Program-made: the position numbers and the translations under genes
Origin: an uncultured Hyphomicrobiales bacterium
Lineage (GTDB): Bacteria > Pseudomonadota > Alphaproteobacteria > Rhizobiales > Hyphomicrobiaceae
Assembly: GCA_902826715.1 (NCBI GenBank)
Contig: CADEFX010000002.1
Coordinates: 10,886-67,091 of the forward strand
Direction of reading: 5' to 3'
DNA length: 56,206 nucleotides
The notes under the pieces: model-generated
What the model saw: only the letters and a program-made list of their open reading frames with translations
Told to the model about the DNA's origin: nothing
The model's database searches: none
In this document: one piece after another, positions 17,792-25,905 of the stretch
How positions within the stretch are numbered: position 1 is the first letter of the stretch
Layout of the letters: each line of letters opens with the position of its first letter

Positions 17792-18933
17792 TGGCGATGA
17801 CAATTCAACAGCGTGACTACGCCACGCCTCAGCGTCGCGATTACGACACCGTGGTGGTGGGCGGCGGACTGCTCGGCGCATCGATCGCGTGGGGGCTCGC
17901 GCGCGGGGGTGAGCGCGTGGCGTTGCTGGACGAGGGCGATACGGCAATCCGGGCGTCGCGGGCGAACTTCGCGCTGGTTTGGGTACAGTCCAAGGGTCTG
18001 GGCATGCCGGAGTATGCCGGCTGGACGATCCGGTCATCGGATGCTTGGGCTGGGTTTGCCGCCGAAGTGACGGACGTCACCGGGCTCGATGTGGCGTTCG
18101 AGCGCACGGGCGGGTTCAGCCTGTGCCTCTCCGAGCGCGAGGTGGAGCATCGGGCGCAGACGCTGAAGCGCCTGCACAACCAGCCCGGCATCGTCGACTA
18201 CGACGCCAAAATGATGGAGCGCAGCGAGATCGAGCGCATGCTGCCCGCGATTGGCCCCGAAGTCGTCGGCGGCAGTTTCTGTCCACTCGACGGGCATGTG
18301 AACTCGCTGCGGCTGCTGCGGGCGCTGCACACGGGGCTTGCAAAACTCGGTGCACACTACCTGCCGGACCATCGCGTGGACGCGATTGCCCAGAGGGCCG
18401 GCGGCTTCGCGCTCATGACCGGCGCGGGCGAGGTGCGTGCCGCGAAAGTCGTGCTGGCGGCCGGCAACGCCAACATGACGCTGGCGCCGATGGTCGGGCT
18501 CAAGGCACCGATGCGGCCGGAGCGTGGGCAGATCATCGTCACGGAGCGGCTGCAACCTTTCCTCAAACATCCGGTGGTGACGGTGCGGCAGACCGACGAG
18601 GGGACGGTCATGATCGGCGACAGCAAGGAGGAGGGCATCACGCCCGAAGGCACCAACATGGGCATTGCGGCGGTCGAGGCCGACCGGGCGCTGCGCATGT
18701 TCCCGGTGCTGAAGACCGTCAATGTGGTGCGGACCTGGACGGGCGTGCGCGTCATGACCCAGGATGGATTTCCAATCTATGACCAGTCCGAGACGCATCC
18801 GGGCGCGTTCGTCGCCTGCTGTCACTCCGGCGTGACGCTGGCGGCCAATCACGCGCTGACGATCGCGCCCATGATTGCCAAGGGCGCGTTGGATCTGGAT
18901 ATCGTTGGCGCCTTTTCGGCCAAGAGGTTTTGA
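17791..18933 (+). CDS. FAD-dependent oxidoreductase, HcnC/OoxB-like (DAO family)
   Basis: A 380-residue flavoprotein with the dinucleotide-binding motif VVVGGGLLGASIAWGLARGG near residue 20. DAO-family features follow in the middle (PERGQIIVTERL), and near the C-terminus the sequence reads RTWTGVRVMTQDGFPIYDQ. Best relatives are the beta subunits of opine oxidase and D-hydroxyproline dehydrogenase and HcnC. It probably carries out the FAD-dependent C-N bond oxidation. It overlaps both the permease before and the ferredoxin-like gene after it, so these genes form one translational unit. The importer upstream probably supplies the amino or imino acid substrate. Confidence 0.88.
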   Translation: MAMTIQQRDYATPQRRDYDTVVVGGGLLGASIAWGLARGGERVALLDEGDTAIRASRANFALVWVQSKGLGMPEYAGWTIRSSDAWAGFAAEVTDVTGLDVAFERTGGFSLCLSEREVEHRAQTLKRLHNQPGIVDYDAKMMERSEIERMLPAIGPEVVGGSFCPLDGHVNSLRLLRALHTGLAKLGAHYLPDHRVDAIAQRAGGFALMTGAGEVRAAKVVLAAGNANMTLAPMVGLKAPMRPERGQIIVTERLQPFLKHPVVTVRQTDEGTVMIGDSKEEGITPEGTNMGIAAVEADRALRMFPVLKTVNVVRTWTGVRVMTQDGFPIYDQSETHPGAFVACCHSGVTLAANHALTIAPMIAKGALDLDIVGAFSAKRF

Positions 18934-19226
18934 TGTTTCAGCGTGTCGGCAAGAGCGAGGCGAGTGTGATCATTTCGGTCGATGGCACGCGGGTGACGGC
19001 GCGGGCGGGTGATACCGTTGCGGCGGCGCTGCTGGCTGCGGGACTGACATCGACGCGGACGACGCCGATATCGGGAACGCCGCGGGCGCCTTACTGCATG
19101 ATGGGCGTGTGCTTCGAATGTCTCGTCACGATCGATGATGTCGGCAACCGGCAGGGATGCCTCATCCCGGTCAGCGAAGGCATGCGCGTCGACACGCAGA
19201 AGGGCAAGCGGGAGGCAGGTCGGTGA
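18933..19226 (+). CDS. (2Fe-2S)-binding protein, HcnA-like small subunit
   Basis: A 97-residue ferredoxin-fold protein. The cluster ligands are Cys55, Cys60, Cys63 and Cys76 in YCMMGVCFEC and QGC, the C-x4-C-x2-C-x12-C plant-type pattern. It matches HcnA and the gamma subunits of heteromeric opine and D-hydroxyproline dehydrogenases, where it relays electrons between flavin subunits. ATG 18933 overlaps the previous stop by one base; its stop overlaps the next GTG in GTGA. Confidence 0.9.
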   Translation: MFQRVGKSEASVIISVDGTRVTARAGDTVAAALLAAGLTSTRTTPISGTPRAPYCMMGVCFECLVTIDDVGNRQGCLIPVSEGMRVDTQKGKREAGR

Positions 19227-20644
19227 GTGCAGTCACGTCTCTCGACGATCATTACGACGTTGCCGTCATCGGCGCGGGGCCGGCGGGTCTGGCGGCCGCG
19301 ACCGTGACGGCAACGGCAGGGCTGTCCACGGTAGTACTGGACGACAATCCGGCACCAGGAGGTCAGGTCTGGCGCGCGGTGACGACGACGCCGGTGCAGG
19401 ACCGCCGCGTGCTCGGGGACGACTATTGGAAGGGCCAGGAGATCGTCCAAGCGTTCCAGGCGAGCGGGGCGAAGCATGCGCTGGGCGCAGCGGTGTGGAG
19501 CTTGTCGCGCGAGCGGGAGATCGGCGTATCGTTCGGCGGCGGCGCGCGCATGCTGGAGGCGCGGCGGGTTGTCATAGCCTCGGGGGCGCTGGAGCGGCCG
19601 TTTCCGATTCCGGGGTGGACGCTGCCCGGCGTCATGAGCGTCGGTGGCGCACAGACGCTGCTGAAAGCGTCGGGGCTCGTGCCCGGTGGGCGCGTCGTGC
19701 TCGCGGGCGCGGGACCGCTGCTGTGGCTGTTCGCGCACCAGATGCTGCAGGCGGGCGGGCAGATCCACGCGATCCTCGACACGTCGGATCGTGCGGGATG
19801 GCGTGCCGCGCTCAAGCATGCGATGCCGTTCGTGACGTCGCCGTATCTCGTCAAGGGGCTGAAGCTGATGGCGGGCGTGCGCCGTCGCGTGCGCCTGCTG
19901 ACGGGCGTCACGTCGCTGGCGGCCGGCGGGCGGAACAAGGTCGAGGCGGTGATCTTCCGGCAAGGGAGTGAAGGCGGCCAGCGGATGGCGGCAGACATGC
20001 TTCTGCTGCATCAGGGCGTGGTGCCGAACGTCAACCTCGCCATGGCGGCGGGCGTGGAGCATCACTGGGATGCGCAGCAGCTTTGCTTCGTGCCGGTGCT
20101 CGACACGTTCGGCGGCACCGGCATCGAGGGCGTCGCCATCGCAGGAGATGGCGCGGGGATTGCGGGCGCGGAAGCTGCCGTCGAGCGCGGCCGCCTTGCA
20201 GGGATCGCCGCGGTGCGGGCGCTCAAGGGCGATACAGGCAAATTGCCGGATGAGACAGCGAGCCGGAAGGTGCTGGCCAAATACGATGGAGCACGTGCGT
20301 TTCTTGATACGCTGTATCGTCCGTCCCGTGGTTTCCGGATCCCGGCGGGTGACACGATCGTGTGCCGCTGCGAGGAGGTGACGGCGCAGCAGGTGATCGA
20401 CAATGTCCGGATCGGCTGTACGGGCCCTAATCAGCTCAAATCGTTCCTGCGCTGCGGCATGGGGCCGTGCCAGGGACGCATGTGCGGGTTGACGGTGACG
20501 GAGCTGATCGCGGAGACGCGCGGCGTGACGCCGGCGGAGATCGGATATTACCGCCTGCGGCCGCCGGTGAAGCCGATCGCGCTCGCCGAGCTGGCGTCGA
20601 TGCCGAAGACGGAGAGCGACGTAACGGCTGTCGTGCGGATTTGA
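19223..20644 (+). CDS. NAD(P)/FAD-dependent oxidoreductase, HcnB/OoxA-like large subunit
   Basis: A 473-residue protein starting at GTG 19223, which overlaps the preceding stop. The FAD site is VAVIGAGPAGLAAATV near residue 12 and the pyridine nucleotide-type site is GGRVVLAGAGPLLWL. The C-terminal 90 residues form a BFD-like (2Fe-2S) domain with VCRCEEVT and then LRCGMGPCQGRMC. This arrangement is that of HcnB and of the alpha subunit of opine oxidase and D-hydroxyproline dehydrogenase. With the two preceding subunits it likely passes electrons from an amine substrate to a quinone or other acceptor. Confidence 0.9.
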   Translation: MSAVTSLDDHYDVAVIGAGPAGLAAATVTATAGLSTVVLDDNPAPGGQVWRAVTTTPVQDRRVLGDDYWKGQEIVQAFQASGAKHALGAAVWSLSREREIGVSFGGGARMLEARRVVIASGALERPFPIPGWTLPGVMSVGGAQTLLKASGLVPGGRVVLAGAGPLLWLFAHQMLQAGGQIHAILDTSDRAGWRAALKHAMPFVTSPYLVKGLKLMAGVRRRVRLLTGVTSLAAGGRNKVEAVIFRQGSEGGQRMAADMLLLHQGVVPNVNLAMAAGVEHHWDAQQLCFVPVLDTFGGTGIEGVAIAGDGAGIAGAEAAVERGRLAGIAAVRALKGDTGKLPDETASRKVLAKYDGARAFLDTLYRPSRGFRIPAGDTIVCRCEEVTAQQVIDNVRIGCTGPNQLKSFLRCGMGPCQGRMCGLTVTELIAETRGVTPAEIGYYRLRPPVKPIALAELASMPKTESDVTAVVRI

Positions 20645-21019
20645 TGCGCAGAAAGAGGCGCGATTGCCCGTGCTGCTGCAAAAGCAAAAGACTTCCCCTC
20701 CCCCTGGTGGGGAGGGGTTAGGGGTTGGGGGATCCCCGGCATTCATGGGATGGTGTTTGGAAGCGGTTCTCCTAACGACCGCTCTGCCATCCCCCCCACC
20801 CTGTCCCTCCCCCACCAGGGGGGAGGGGACGATTGGGGTTGATGTTTTCCGTTCCAACCTCCGCCCTGCCCGGGGCTTGCGTTTTCACCGCTCCCCGCTT
20901 TCAATTTCGTTGAGCGCGAGACCCTCCGCCTCGTCATGGCGGACTGGTGCTTCGCTTAAGGGAAGCGTGGGCAGAGATTGCGGCACGCGCAGTAGACAAT
21001 GTGAAGGCGGGGTTACGCC
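20645..21019. repeat. intergenic region with an inverted pair of GC-rich repeats
   Basis: Positions 20694-20730 (CCCCTCCCCCTGGTGGGGAG and onward, then GGTTAGGGGTTGGGG) and 20789-20828 (CCCCCCCACCCTGTCCCTCC and onward, ending CAGGGGGGAGGGG) are reverse-oriented copies of one element, about 58 bases apart. Each copy can also fold on itself. This is a bacterial interspersed mosaic-type element. The remaining bases up to the GTG at 21020 show nothing further. The element separates the three-subunit dehydrogenase from the following flavoprotein and may end or trim the operon transcript. Confidence 0.75.
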
Positions 21020-22132
21020 GTGAGCCCCGACGTCATCGTCATCGGGGGCGGTCTGCACGGGTGCTCGACGGCGCTGCATCTGGCGATGCGCGGCAGCAAG
21101 GTGATGCTGATCGAGAAAGATCACGTGGGGCGGCATGCGTCGGGCGTCAATGCGGGCGGCGTGCGGCGCCTGGGCCGGCACGTGGCGGAAATCCCGCTGT
21201 CGGTGGCGTCGATGGAGATGTGGCACCGCATCCGCGATTTGGTTGACGACGATTGCGGGTTCGAGAGTCACGGCCAGGTCAAGGTTGCGGAGGACGAAGC
21301 GGAGCTGGCGCGGCTCAGGGCGCGCGTCGATGACGTGACGGCGCTCGGCTTCGCGCATGAGGAATTGATCGGGCAGCAGGAGCTGCGAGAGATCGTGCCG
21401 GCCATTGCCGATCATTGCGTGGGAGCGATCGTGTGCCGGACCGATGGGGCAGCATTGCCGTATCGCACGGTACAGGCCTTCAAGCGCAAGGCTGAAAGCC
21501 TTGGCGTGGTTTTCAAGGAAGGCACGCGCGTTCTGGGTTTGCAGCGGGCCGATGGGGTGTGGCGCGTCGAGACGGACAAGGGCGTCGAGACGGCAACGGT
21601 CATCGTCAATTGCGCGGGCGCGTGGGCGGGGCGGATCGCGGAGGCGCTGGGCGAGCCCGTGCCGCTGGAGGTGATCGCGCCGATGCTGATGATTACGGGG
21701 CCGATGCCCGCATTCCTGCAGCCGGTGGTTGGATCGGCGGGCCGCACGCTGTCGTTCAAGCAGTTTGCGAACGGCACGGTGCTGATCGGCGGCGGGCATC
21801 GCGGCACGGCGCATCCCGACGACAACCGCACGGACCTCGACTGGGAGCGTCTCGCGATCAATGCCAAGACGGTCTACGATCTGTTCCCGGTGATGCGGAC
21901 GGCGCAGATCGTGCGGGCGTGGGCCGGGATCGAGGCGCGCATGCCCGACGACATTCCGGTGATCGGGCCGAGCTCGACGTCGGAGGGCGTGTTCCATGCG
22001 TTCGGATTTTCGGCGCACGGCTTTCAGCTTGGTCCGGCGTGCGGCGCGCTGATGGCTGAGCTGGTGACAACGGGGCGTTCGAACATGCCGATCGCGCCGT
22101 TCGATATTCGGCGGTTCCAGACGGCGGCGTGA
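21020..22132 (+). CDS. FAD-dependent oxidoreductase, DAO family
   Basis: A 370-residue flavoprotein starting at GTG 21020. The FAD motif is VIVIGGGLHGCSTALHLAMRG at residues 5-25, followed by ASGVNAGGVRRLGR. The C-terminus has RAWAGIEARMPDDIPVIG and GFSAHGFQLGP, the two blocks that close the FAD site in sarcosine/glycine oxidase-like enzymes. It is a second copy of this enzyme type within 4 kb and likely acts on a related N-substituted or D-amino acid. It lies ten bases before the DUF488 gene. Confidence 0.87.
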   Translation: MSPDVIVIGGGLHGCSTALHLAMRGSKVMLIEKDHVGRHASGVNAGGVRRLGRHVAEIPLSVASMEMWHRIRDLVDDDCGFESHGQVKVAEDEAELARLRARVDDVTALGFAHEELIGQQELREIVPAIADHCVGAIVCRTDGAALPYRTVQAFKRKAESLGVVFKEGTRVLGLQRADGVWRVETDKGVETATVIVNCAGAWAGRIAEALGEPVPLEVIAPMLMITGPMPAFLQPVVGSAGRTLSFKQFANGTVLIGGGHRGTAHPDDNRTDLDWERLAINAKTVYDLFPVMRTAQIVRAWAGIEARMPDDIPVIGPSSTSEGVFHAFGFSAHGFQLGPACGALMAELVTTGRSNMPIAPFDIRRFQTAA

Positions 22133-22142
22133 GGATATTGCA

Positions 22143-22601
22143 ATGGCCAAGTCCGCGAAGGGCACCGCCGGCACGCCACAGATCCTGACGTCGAGCTGGC
22201 AAACGAGGATCGACGAGACGAAGTATTGCCGCATCGGCATCTCGCGCAGCACGCCGCGCGGGCAGAAGGGATTCCGGCGCTATCCCAAGCTCAATCCGGG
22301 GCCTTGGTTCCGATCGATCGCGGACGAGCGCCAATGGGCGAAGCGCTACGAGGAGGAGATTTTGGCGCCGCTCGATCCGCAGGCGACGGTGGATGCGCTG
22401 ATGACAATGGCGGATGGCCGGATGCCGGTGCTGCTGTGCTGGGAGCCGCCGGAGCCCGGTGACGACTATTGCCATCGCGGGCTGGTGGCCGCGTGGCTGG
22501 CGCGGACGCTCAAGCTGACGGTGTGCGAGCTGGGACAGGAGGGCGAAGGCTGCGGGCACAGCCATCCGAAGCTGCCGCGTTCGCTGCGGAAGGTGGGCTA
22601 G
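22143..22601 (+). CDS. DUF488 family protein
   Basis: A 152-residue protein with the DUF488 pattern: RIGISRSTPRGQKGFRRYP in the first third, then LNPGPWF, EILAPLDPQ, PVLLCWEPPEPGDDYCHRG and LVAAWL. The C-terminal Cys/His residues (GEGCGHSHP) could bind a metal, but this is a guess. The biochemical role of DUF488 proteins is unknown. It follows the DAO flavoprotein by ten bases and is probably cotranscribed. Confidence 0.8.
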   Translation: MAKSAKGTAGTPQILTSSWQTRIDETKYCRIGISRSTPRGQKGFRRYPKLNPGPWFRSIADERQWAKRYEEEILAPLDPQATVDALMTMADGRMPVLLCWEPPEPGDDYCHRGLVAAWLARTLKLTVCELGQEGEGCGHSHPKLPRSLRKVG

Positions 22602-22920
22602 AGCCTTTCCGATTGGGATTGAGCGCTGGCGGACTCGTGGCGGCGCACTCGATTGTGGCCCCTGGGTCCCGGCTCTCGCTTCGCTCGGCCGGGATGACAG
22701 TTTAGTTTGTGGCGCCGCCGATCTCTCTCACTGTCATTCCGGTCAAGCGCAGGCCATAGTGATCACGCAATTCGCAGAGCGATCATTCCTGCGCGCGACC
22801 CGGGACCTAGAATCCAACGCGGCAGCCAGACAACTGCCGCATCTATCGGCGTGCCGCCGCAATGTTGCCATGCCGGGAGACTGCTTAGGTGATGGGCCTA
22901 GCGTATCTCGGGGGAGAACT
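22602..22920. repeat. intergenic region with REP-like palindromes
   Basis: About 320 bases without a gene. It contains TCCCGGC (22668-22674) / GCCGGGA (22688-22694) around a TCTCGCTTCGCTCG loop, and an arm pair TGACAG (22695-22700) / CTGTCA (22731-22736). The sequence TCCCGGCTCTCGCTTCGCTC is of a kind often repeated between genes in Bradyrhizobium and its relatives. A related GACCCGGGAC motif lies near 22797. The ribosome binding site GGGGGAG at 22911-22917 belongs to the next gene. Confidence 0.65.
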
Positions 22921-23601
22921 ATGACACGGCAAGCGGCAAGCGAGCAGTCGCCGGAGCGCATCGTCTATGAGAATGCCCGGCGTTCGGGCGATCGCGTTAC
23001 GGCGCTGGTGTCGGTCGCGGCGCTGCTGTTCTCGCTCTACAGTCTCTGGGACACATCGCTCAAGTGGCCGGACGTGCGTGTGTACGTGCCGCCGGTGATC
23101 CACTACTCCGCGCCTTATCAGAACTCGAACTTCGAAATGATCGCGGTGCCTGTGACGCTGACGAACGAGGGCGCGCGCACGGGGACGGTGCTGTCGATCA
23201 ATCTCGAGGTGACGGACATCAAGAGCGGGGAGACGAAACGCTTCTATGCCGCCGACATCGGTCGCTGGAGCATGGAGCGGACACGGACGATGACCTATCA
23301 GAGCTTCGCGCCGCTCTCGCTTGCCGGCCGATCAAGCCGCACGGAGCCCATTCTCTTCTACACGCGCGGTGATGAGGAGAAGCCGCCGCAGCTCATCGAC
23401 GAGGCGGGGGACTACAGGTTCAAGCTGACGCTTGATGTGGCGGAGGTGGATGACCTGGGCTGGTTCGACCGGCTGTGGCCGTCGCCGGCGCCGTCGGTGA
23501 CGTTCGAGCGGACGCTGCGGACCTACGACGCGCGCGCCTTCAACATCGGCACGTTGCCGATGTACGCCAAGGATTGGCAGGCGAGCACGAACGCGAAGTG
23601 A
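22921..23601 (+). CDS. hypothetical membrane-anchored protein
   Basis: A 226-residue protein I cannot assign to a family. Start 22921 is chosen for the GGGGGAG seven bases upstream. One predicted transmembrane helix at about residues 27-45 (ALVSVAALLFSLYSLW) follows a short charged N-terminus. The rest, about 180 residues, is probably periplasmic and rich in beta strands (MIAVPVTLTNEGARTGTVLS, then YRFKLTLDVAEVDDLGWFD). The lack of cysteines and catalytic motifs suggests a structural or sensing part. The neighbours do not indicate a role. Confidence 0.65.
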   Translation: MTRQAASEQSPERIVYENARRSGDRVTALVSVAALLFSLYSLWDTSLKWPDVRVYVPPVIHYSAPYQNSNFEMIAVPVTLTNEGARTGTVLSINLEVTDIKSGETKRFYAADIGRWSMERTRTMTYQSFAPLSLAGRSSRTEPILFYTRGDEEKPPQLIDEAGDYRFKLTLDVAEVDDLGWFDRLWPSPAPSVTFERTLRTYDARAFNIGTLPMYAKDWQASTNAK

Positions 23602-23756
23602 CCGGAGGGCCGGTGTGAGGCGGTCTCACGATTGTCAGTGGGAAAGACCCCGGCTGATTAGCGAGACGCAGCAGAGCCGCGTTACGCCATCGCCGGGATG
23701 CAATCGGTGGGAGGGGGTCGTGTTTCCACGATCCCCAAAAACGGGTAGCCGCTTGT

Positions 23757-25583
23757 CTATCGCTTGCCGGCCTGGCGCGAGTCGCCGCCCTGGCGGCGCA
23801 GGCCCTGATAACCACCCTTGCCGCGTGCGCCTTGGCCAGAGCGTTGCTTGGCCATGAAGCCGACGCCCGCCATGCCCGCGGCCGGATCGGAATTGGGGGA
23901 GCGCTCGCCGCGGCGCTCGGAACCGCGGTCATCGGCGTGGCGAGGACGGCCATGGCCGCGCTCGCTTCCACCGTTGCCGTGGGGGCGAGACGGGCGCTCG
24001 CCGCGTGGCTCGGACGTGCGAGATTCGGACTGACGATAGCCGCTGTGGCCGCGCTCGCTCGCACCGTTGCCGTGGGGGCGAGAGGGACGTTCGCCGCGTG
24101 GCTCGGATGTGCGGGCTTCGGACTGGCGATAGCCGTTGTGGCCGCGCTCGCTGGTGTGACGGGCGCCTTCTGGCGCCTCGCGACGGTCGCGGGGGCGTTG
24201 GCGATCACCGCCTGAACCCTCGCGCTTTTCGCCGCCAGCGCCATTGCGATCCGTATCGCGGGCACGCCAGCCGTTGCGTTCGCCGGATCGCTCGCGGGCG
24301 CCATCGCGCGGTGCGTTGCGTCCGTTGGCGCCGGAGCGATGACGTGAGGGTTCGCCGGAGCCGTTGCGACGGCCGCCGCGATCCTGGCCCGGCCGGCCGC
24401 GATGGGAACGTCCGCCGCGATCAGCAGTGAGGCCAGTATCCTGGCGGCGGTCTTCGGCCGGGATGGACTGGCGCGTCAGGCGCTCGATGTCGCGCAACTG
24501 GTCGCGCTCCTCGGTGTCGACGAGCGAGATGGCGCTGCCCGCCGCGCCGGCGCGCGCCGTGCGGCCGATGCGATGCACATAGCTCTCCGGCACGTCCGGC
24601 AGCTCGAAGTTCACGACGTGGCTGACCAGATCGACGTCGATGCCGCGGGCGGCAATGTCGGTGGCGACCAGCACGCGGATGCGCGCGTTGCGGAAGGCTT
24701 CCAGCGCCTGTTCGCGCTGCTTCTGGCTCTTGTTGCCGTGGATGGCGGCAACGGCGACGCCTGCCGCTTCGAGATGATCGGCGACACGGTCGGCACCGCG
24801 CTTGGTGCGGGTGAAGACGAGGGCCCGCGACAGCTCGGGATCGGCAAACAGCTCGACTAGCAGCGCGCGCTTCTTGCTCGTCTCGATGTGGATGACACGC
24901 TGCGACACGCGCTCGACGGTTGTCGCCGACGGGGCAACGGAAACGCGGACGGGATTGGTCAGCAGTTCATCGGCAAGCTTGCCGATCTCGCGCGGCATGG
25001 TGGCCGAGAAGAACAGGTTCTGGCGCTTGTGCGACAGCATCGAGACGATGCGGCGGATGGGCACGATAAAGCCCAGGTCGAGCATCTGGTCGACCTCGTC
25101 GAGCACGAAGATCTCGGTGCCTTCAAGCGACAGGCTGCGCTGGGAGATGTGGTCGAGCAGGCGGCCAGGCGTGGCGACGATGATGTCGACGCCGCGGGCG
25201 ATGGCCTGGACCTGCGGCCGGTGGCCGACGCCGCCATACACAACGGTCACCGACAGGTTCATCAGGCGCCCGTAGGTGCGGAAGCTGTCGGCGATCTGGG
25301 TGGCAAGCTCGCGCGTGGGGCTCAGCACCAGGGCGCGGCAGCCTTTGCGCGGCGCGGGGCGGCGGTCCTGAGCCAGGCGCTGCAGGATCGGCAGCGCGAA
25401 GGCGGCCGTCTTGCCGGTGCCGGTCTGGGCGATGCCGACCAGATCCTTGCCTTCCATCAGCGGCGGGATGGCCTTCGCCTGGATGGGGGTGGGTGTGGTG
25501 TAGCCTTCGGCTTCGAGCGCCTTCAGGAGGCGCGCGTCGAGGCCGAGTTCAAGAAATGTCGTCACTGTTTTGGAGTCTTTCAT
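23757..25583 (-). CDS. DEAD-box-type RNA helicase, RhlE-like
   Basis: A 608-residue helicase. Residues 1-365 are the two RecA domains with the Q motif TPTPIQAKAIP, Walker A AQTGTGKT, PTRELA, TPGR, motif II DEVD (not DEAD, in VLDEVDQMLDLGF), SAT, ARGID and HRIGRTARAG. Residues about 380-608 are a basic, disordered tail rich in Arg, Gly, Ser and His with two almost identical 31-residue repeats. The tail is expected to bind RNA or promote condensates. RhlE-type helicases act in ribosome assembly and RNA decay. ATG 25583 begins MKDSKTVTTFLELGLD; the frame upstream to 25628 is not family-like. Confidence 0.92.
   Translation of the reverse strand: MKDSKTVTTFLELGLDARLLKALEAEGYTTPTPIQAKAIPPLMEGKDLVGIAQTGTGKTAAFALPILQRLAQDRRPAPRKGCRALVLSPTRELATQIADSFRTYGRLMNLSVTVVYGGVGHRPQVQAIARGVDIIVATPGRLLDHISQRSLSLEGTEIFVLDEVDQMLDLGFIVPIRRIVSMLSHKRQNLFFSATMPREIGKLADELLTNPVRVSVAPSATTVERVSQRVIHIETSKKRALLVELFADPELSRALVFTRTKRGADRVADHLEAAGVAVAAIHGNKSQKQREQALEAFRNARIRVLVATDIAARGIDVDLVSHVVNFELPDVPESYVHRIGRTARAGAAGSAISLVDTEERDQLRDIERLTRQSIPAEDRRQDTGLTADRGGRSHRGRPGQDRGGRRNGSGEPSRHRSGANGRNAPRDGARERSGERNGWRARDTDRNGAGGEKREGSGGDRQRPRDRREAPEGARHTSERGHNGYRQSEARTSEPRGERPSRPHGNGASERGHSGYRQSESRTSEPRGERPSRPHGNGGSERGHGRPRHADDRGSERRGERSPNSDPAAGMAGVGFMAKQRSGQGARGKGGYQGLRRQGGDSRQAGKR
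23956..24141. repeat. two tandem 93-base repeats in the helicase tail
   Basis: Two near-identical 93-base units (marker CCGTTGCCGTGGGGGCGAGA at 23971 and again at 24064) code for repeats of the form SERGH-x-GYRQSE-x-RTSEPRGE plus RPSRPHGNG. A third, degenerate start (SERGHGRPRH) follows. Repeat number in such units often varies between strains. Confidence 0.85.
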
Positions 25584-25905
25584 TTGGTGCGCATATGCGC
25601 GTGCCGACGTCTGTCGGGCACATGCCACAACGGCGCAGTCCGTCTCTGATGGACGCCCCGCGTGGCCTGGGCAACCTGTGTGGAAGTTCGTTCGAGGCGC
25701 TCAACAGGGGGACGAAAAAGGCTCAACGAGCCCGAGACATGTCCCTTCACGCGGCTGGAGCGCCGGAAGCCGCTCATCACGAGCGATGCGCGGCTTATGT
25801 CATGGTGCGATGCACAAGTCAAGGGAGATCAAGAGCTTCGCGACGGCGATAGGCTGCGGCATGATGTGAGCCAACGAAGGGGAAACGACTTCTGGAGACC
25901 GGCTC
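25584..25905. promoter_or_regulatory. intergenic region upstream of the RhlE-like gene
   Basis: About 320 bases between two divergent genes. No coding region or clear terminator is seen. RhlE-type genes often have long leaders for cold or growth control, and a leader here would be read on the minus strand. A weak GGAAACGAC lies just before the plus-strand gene at 25906. No specific promoter motif was identified. Confidence 0.35.

Noticed and set aside
17791..20644. Hydrogen cyanide synthase (hcnABC)
   Set aside because: The subunits match in type, but the order differs (C, A, B) and the operon includes an importer, so an amino- or imino-acid dehydrogenase is a better reading. Cyanide synthesis is not excluded.
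19091..20857. A 588-residue minus-strand frame antisense to the HcnB-like gene
   Set aside because: Composition is that of a shadow frame and the plus strand encodes conserved FAD and iron-sulfur motifs.
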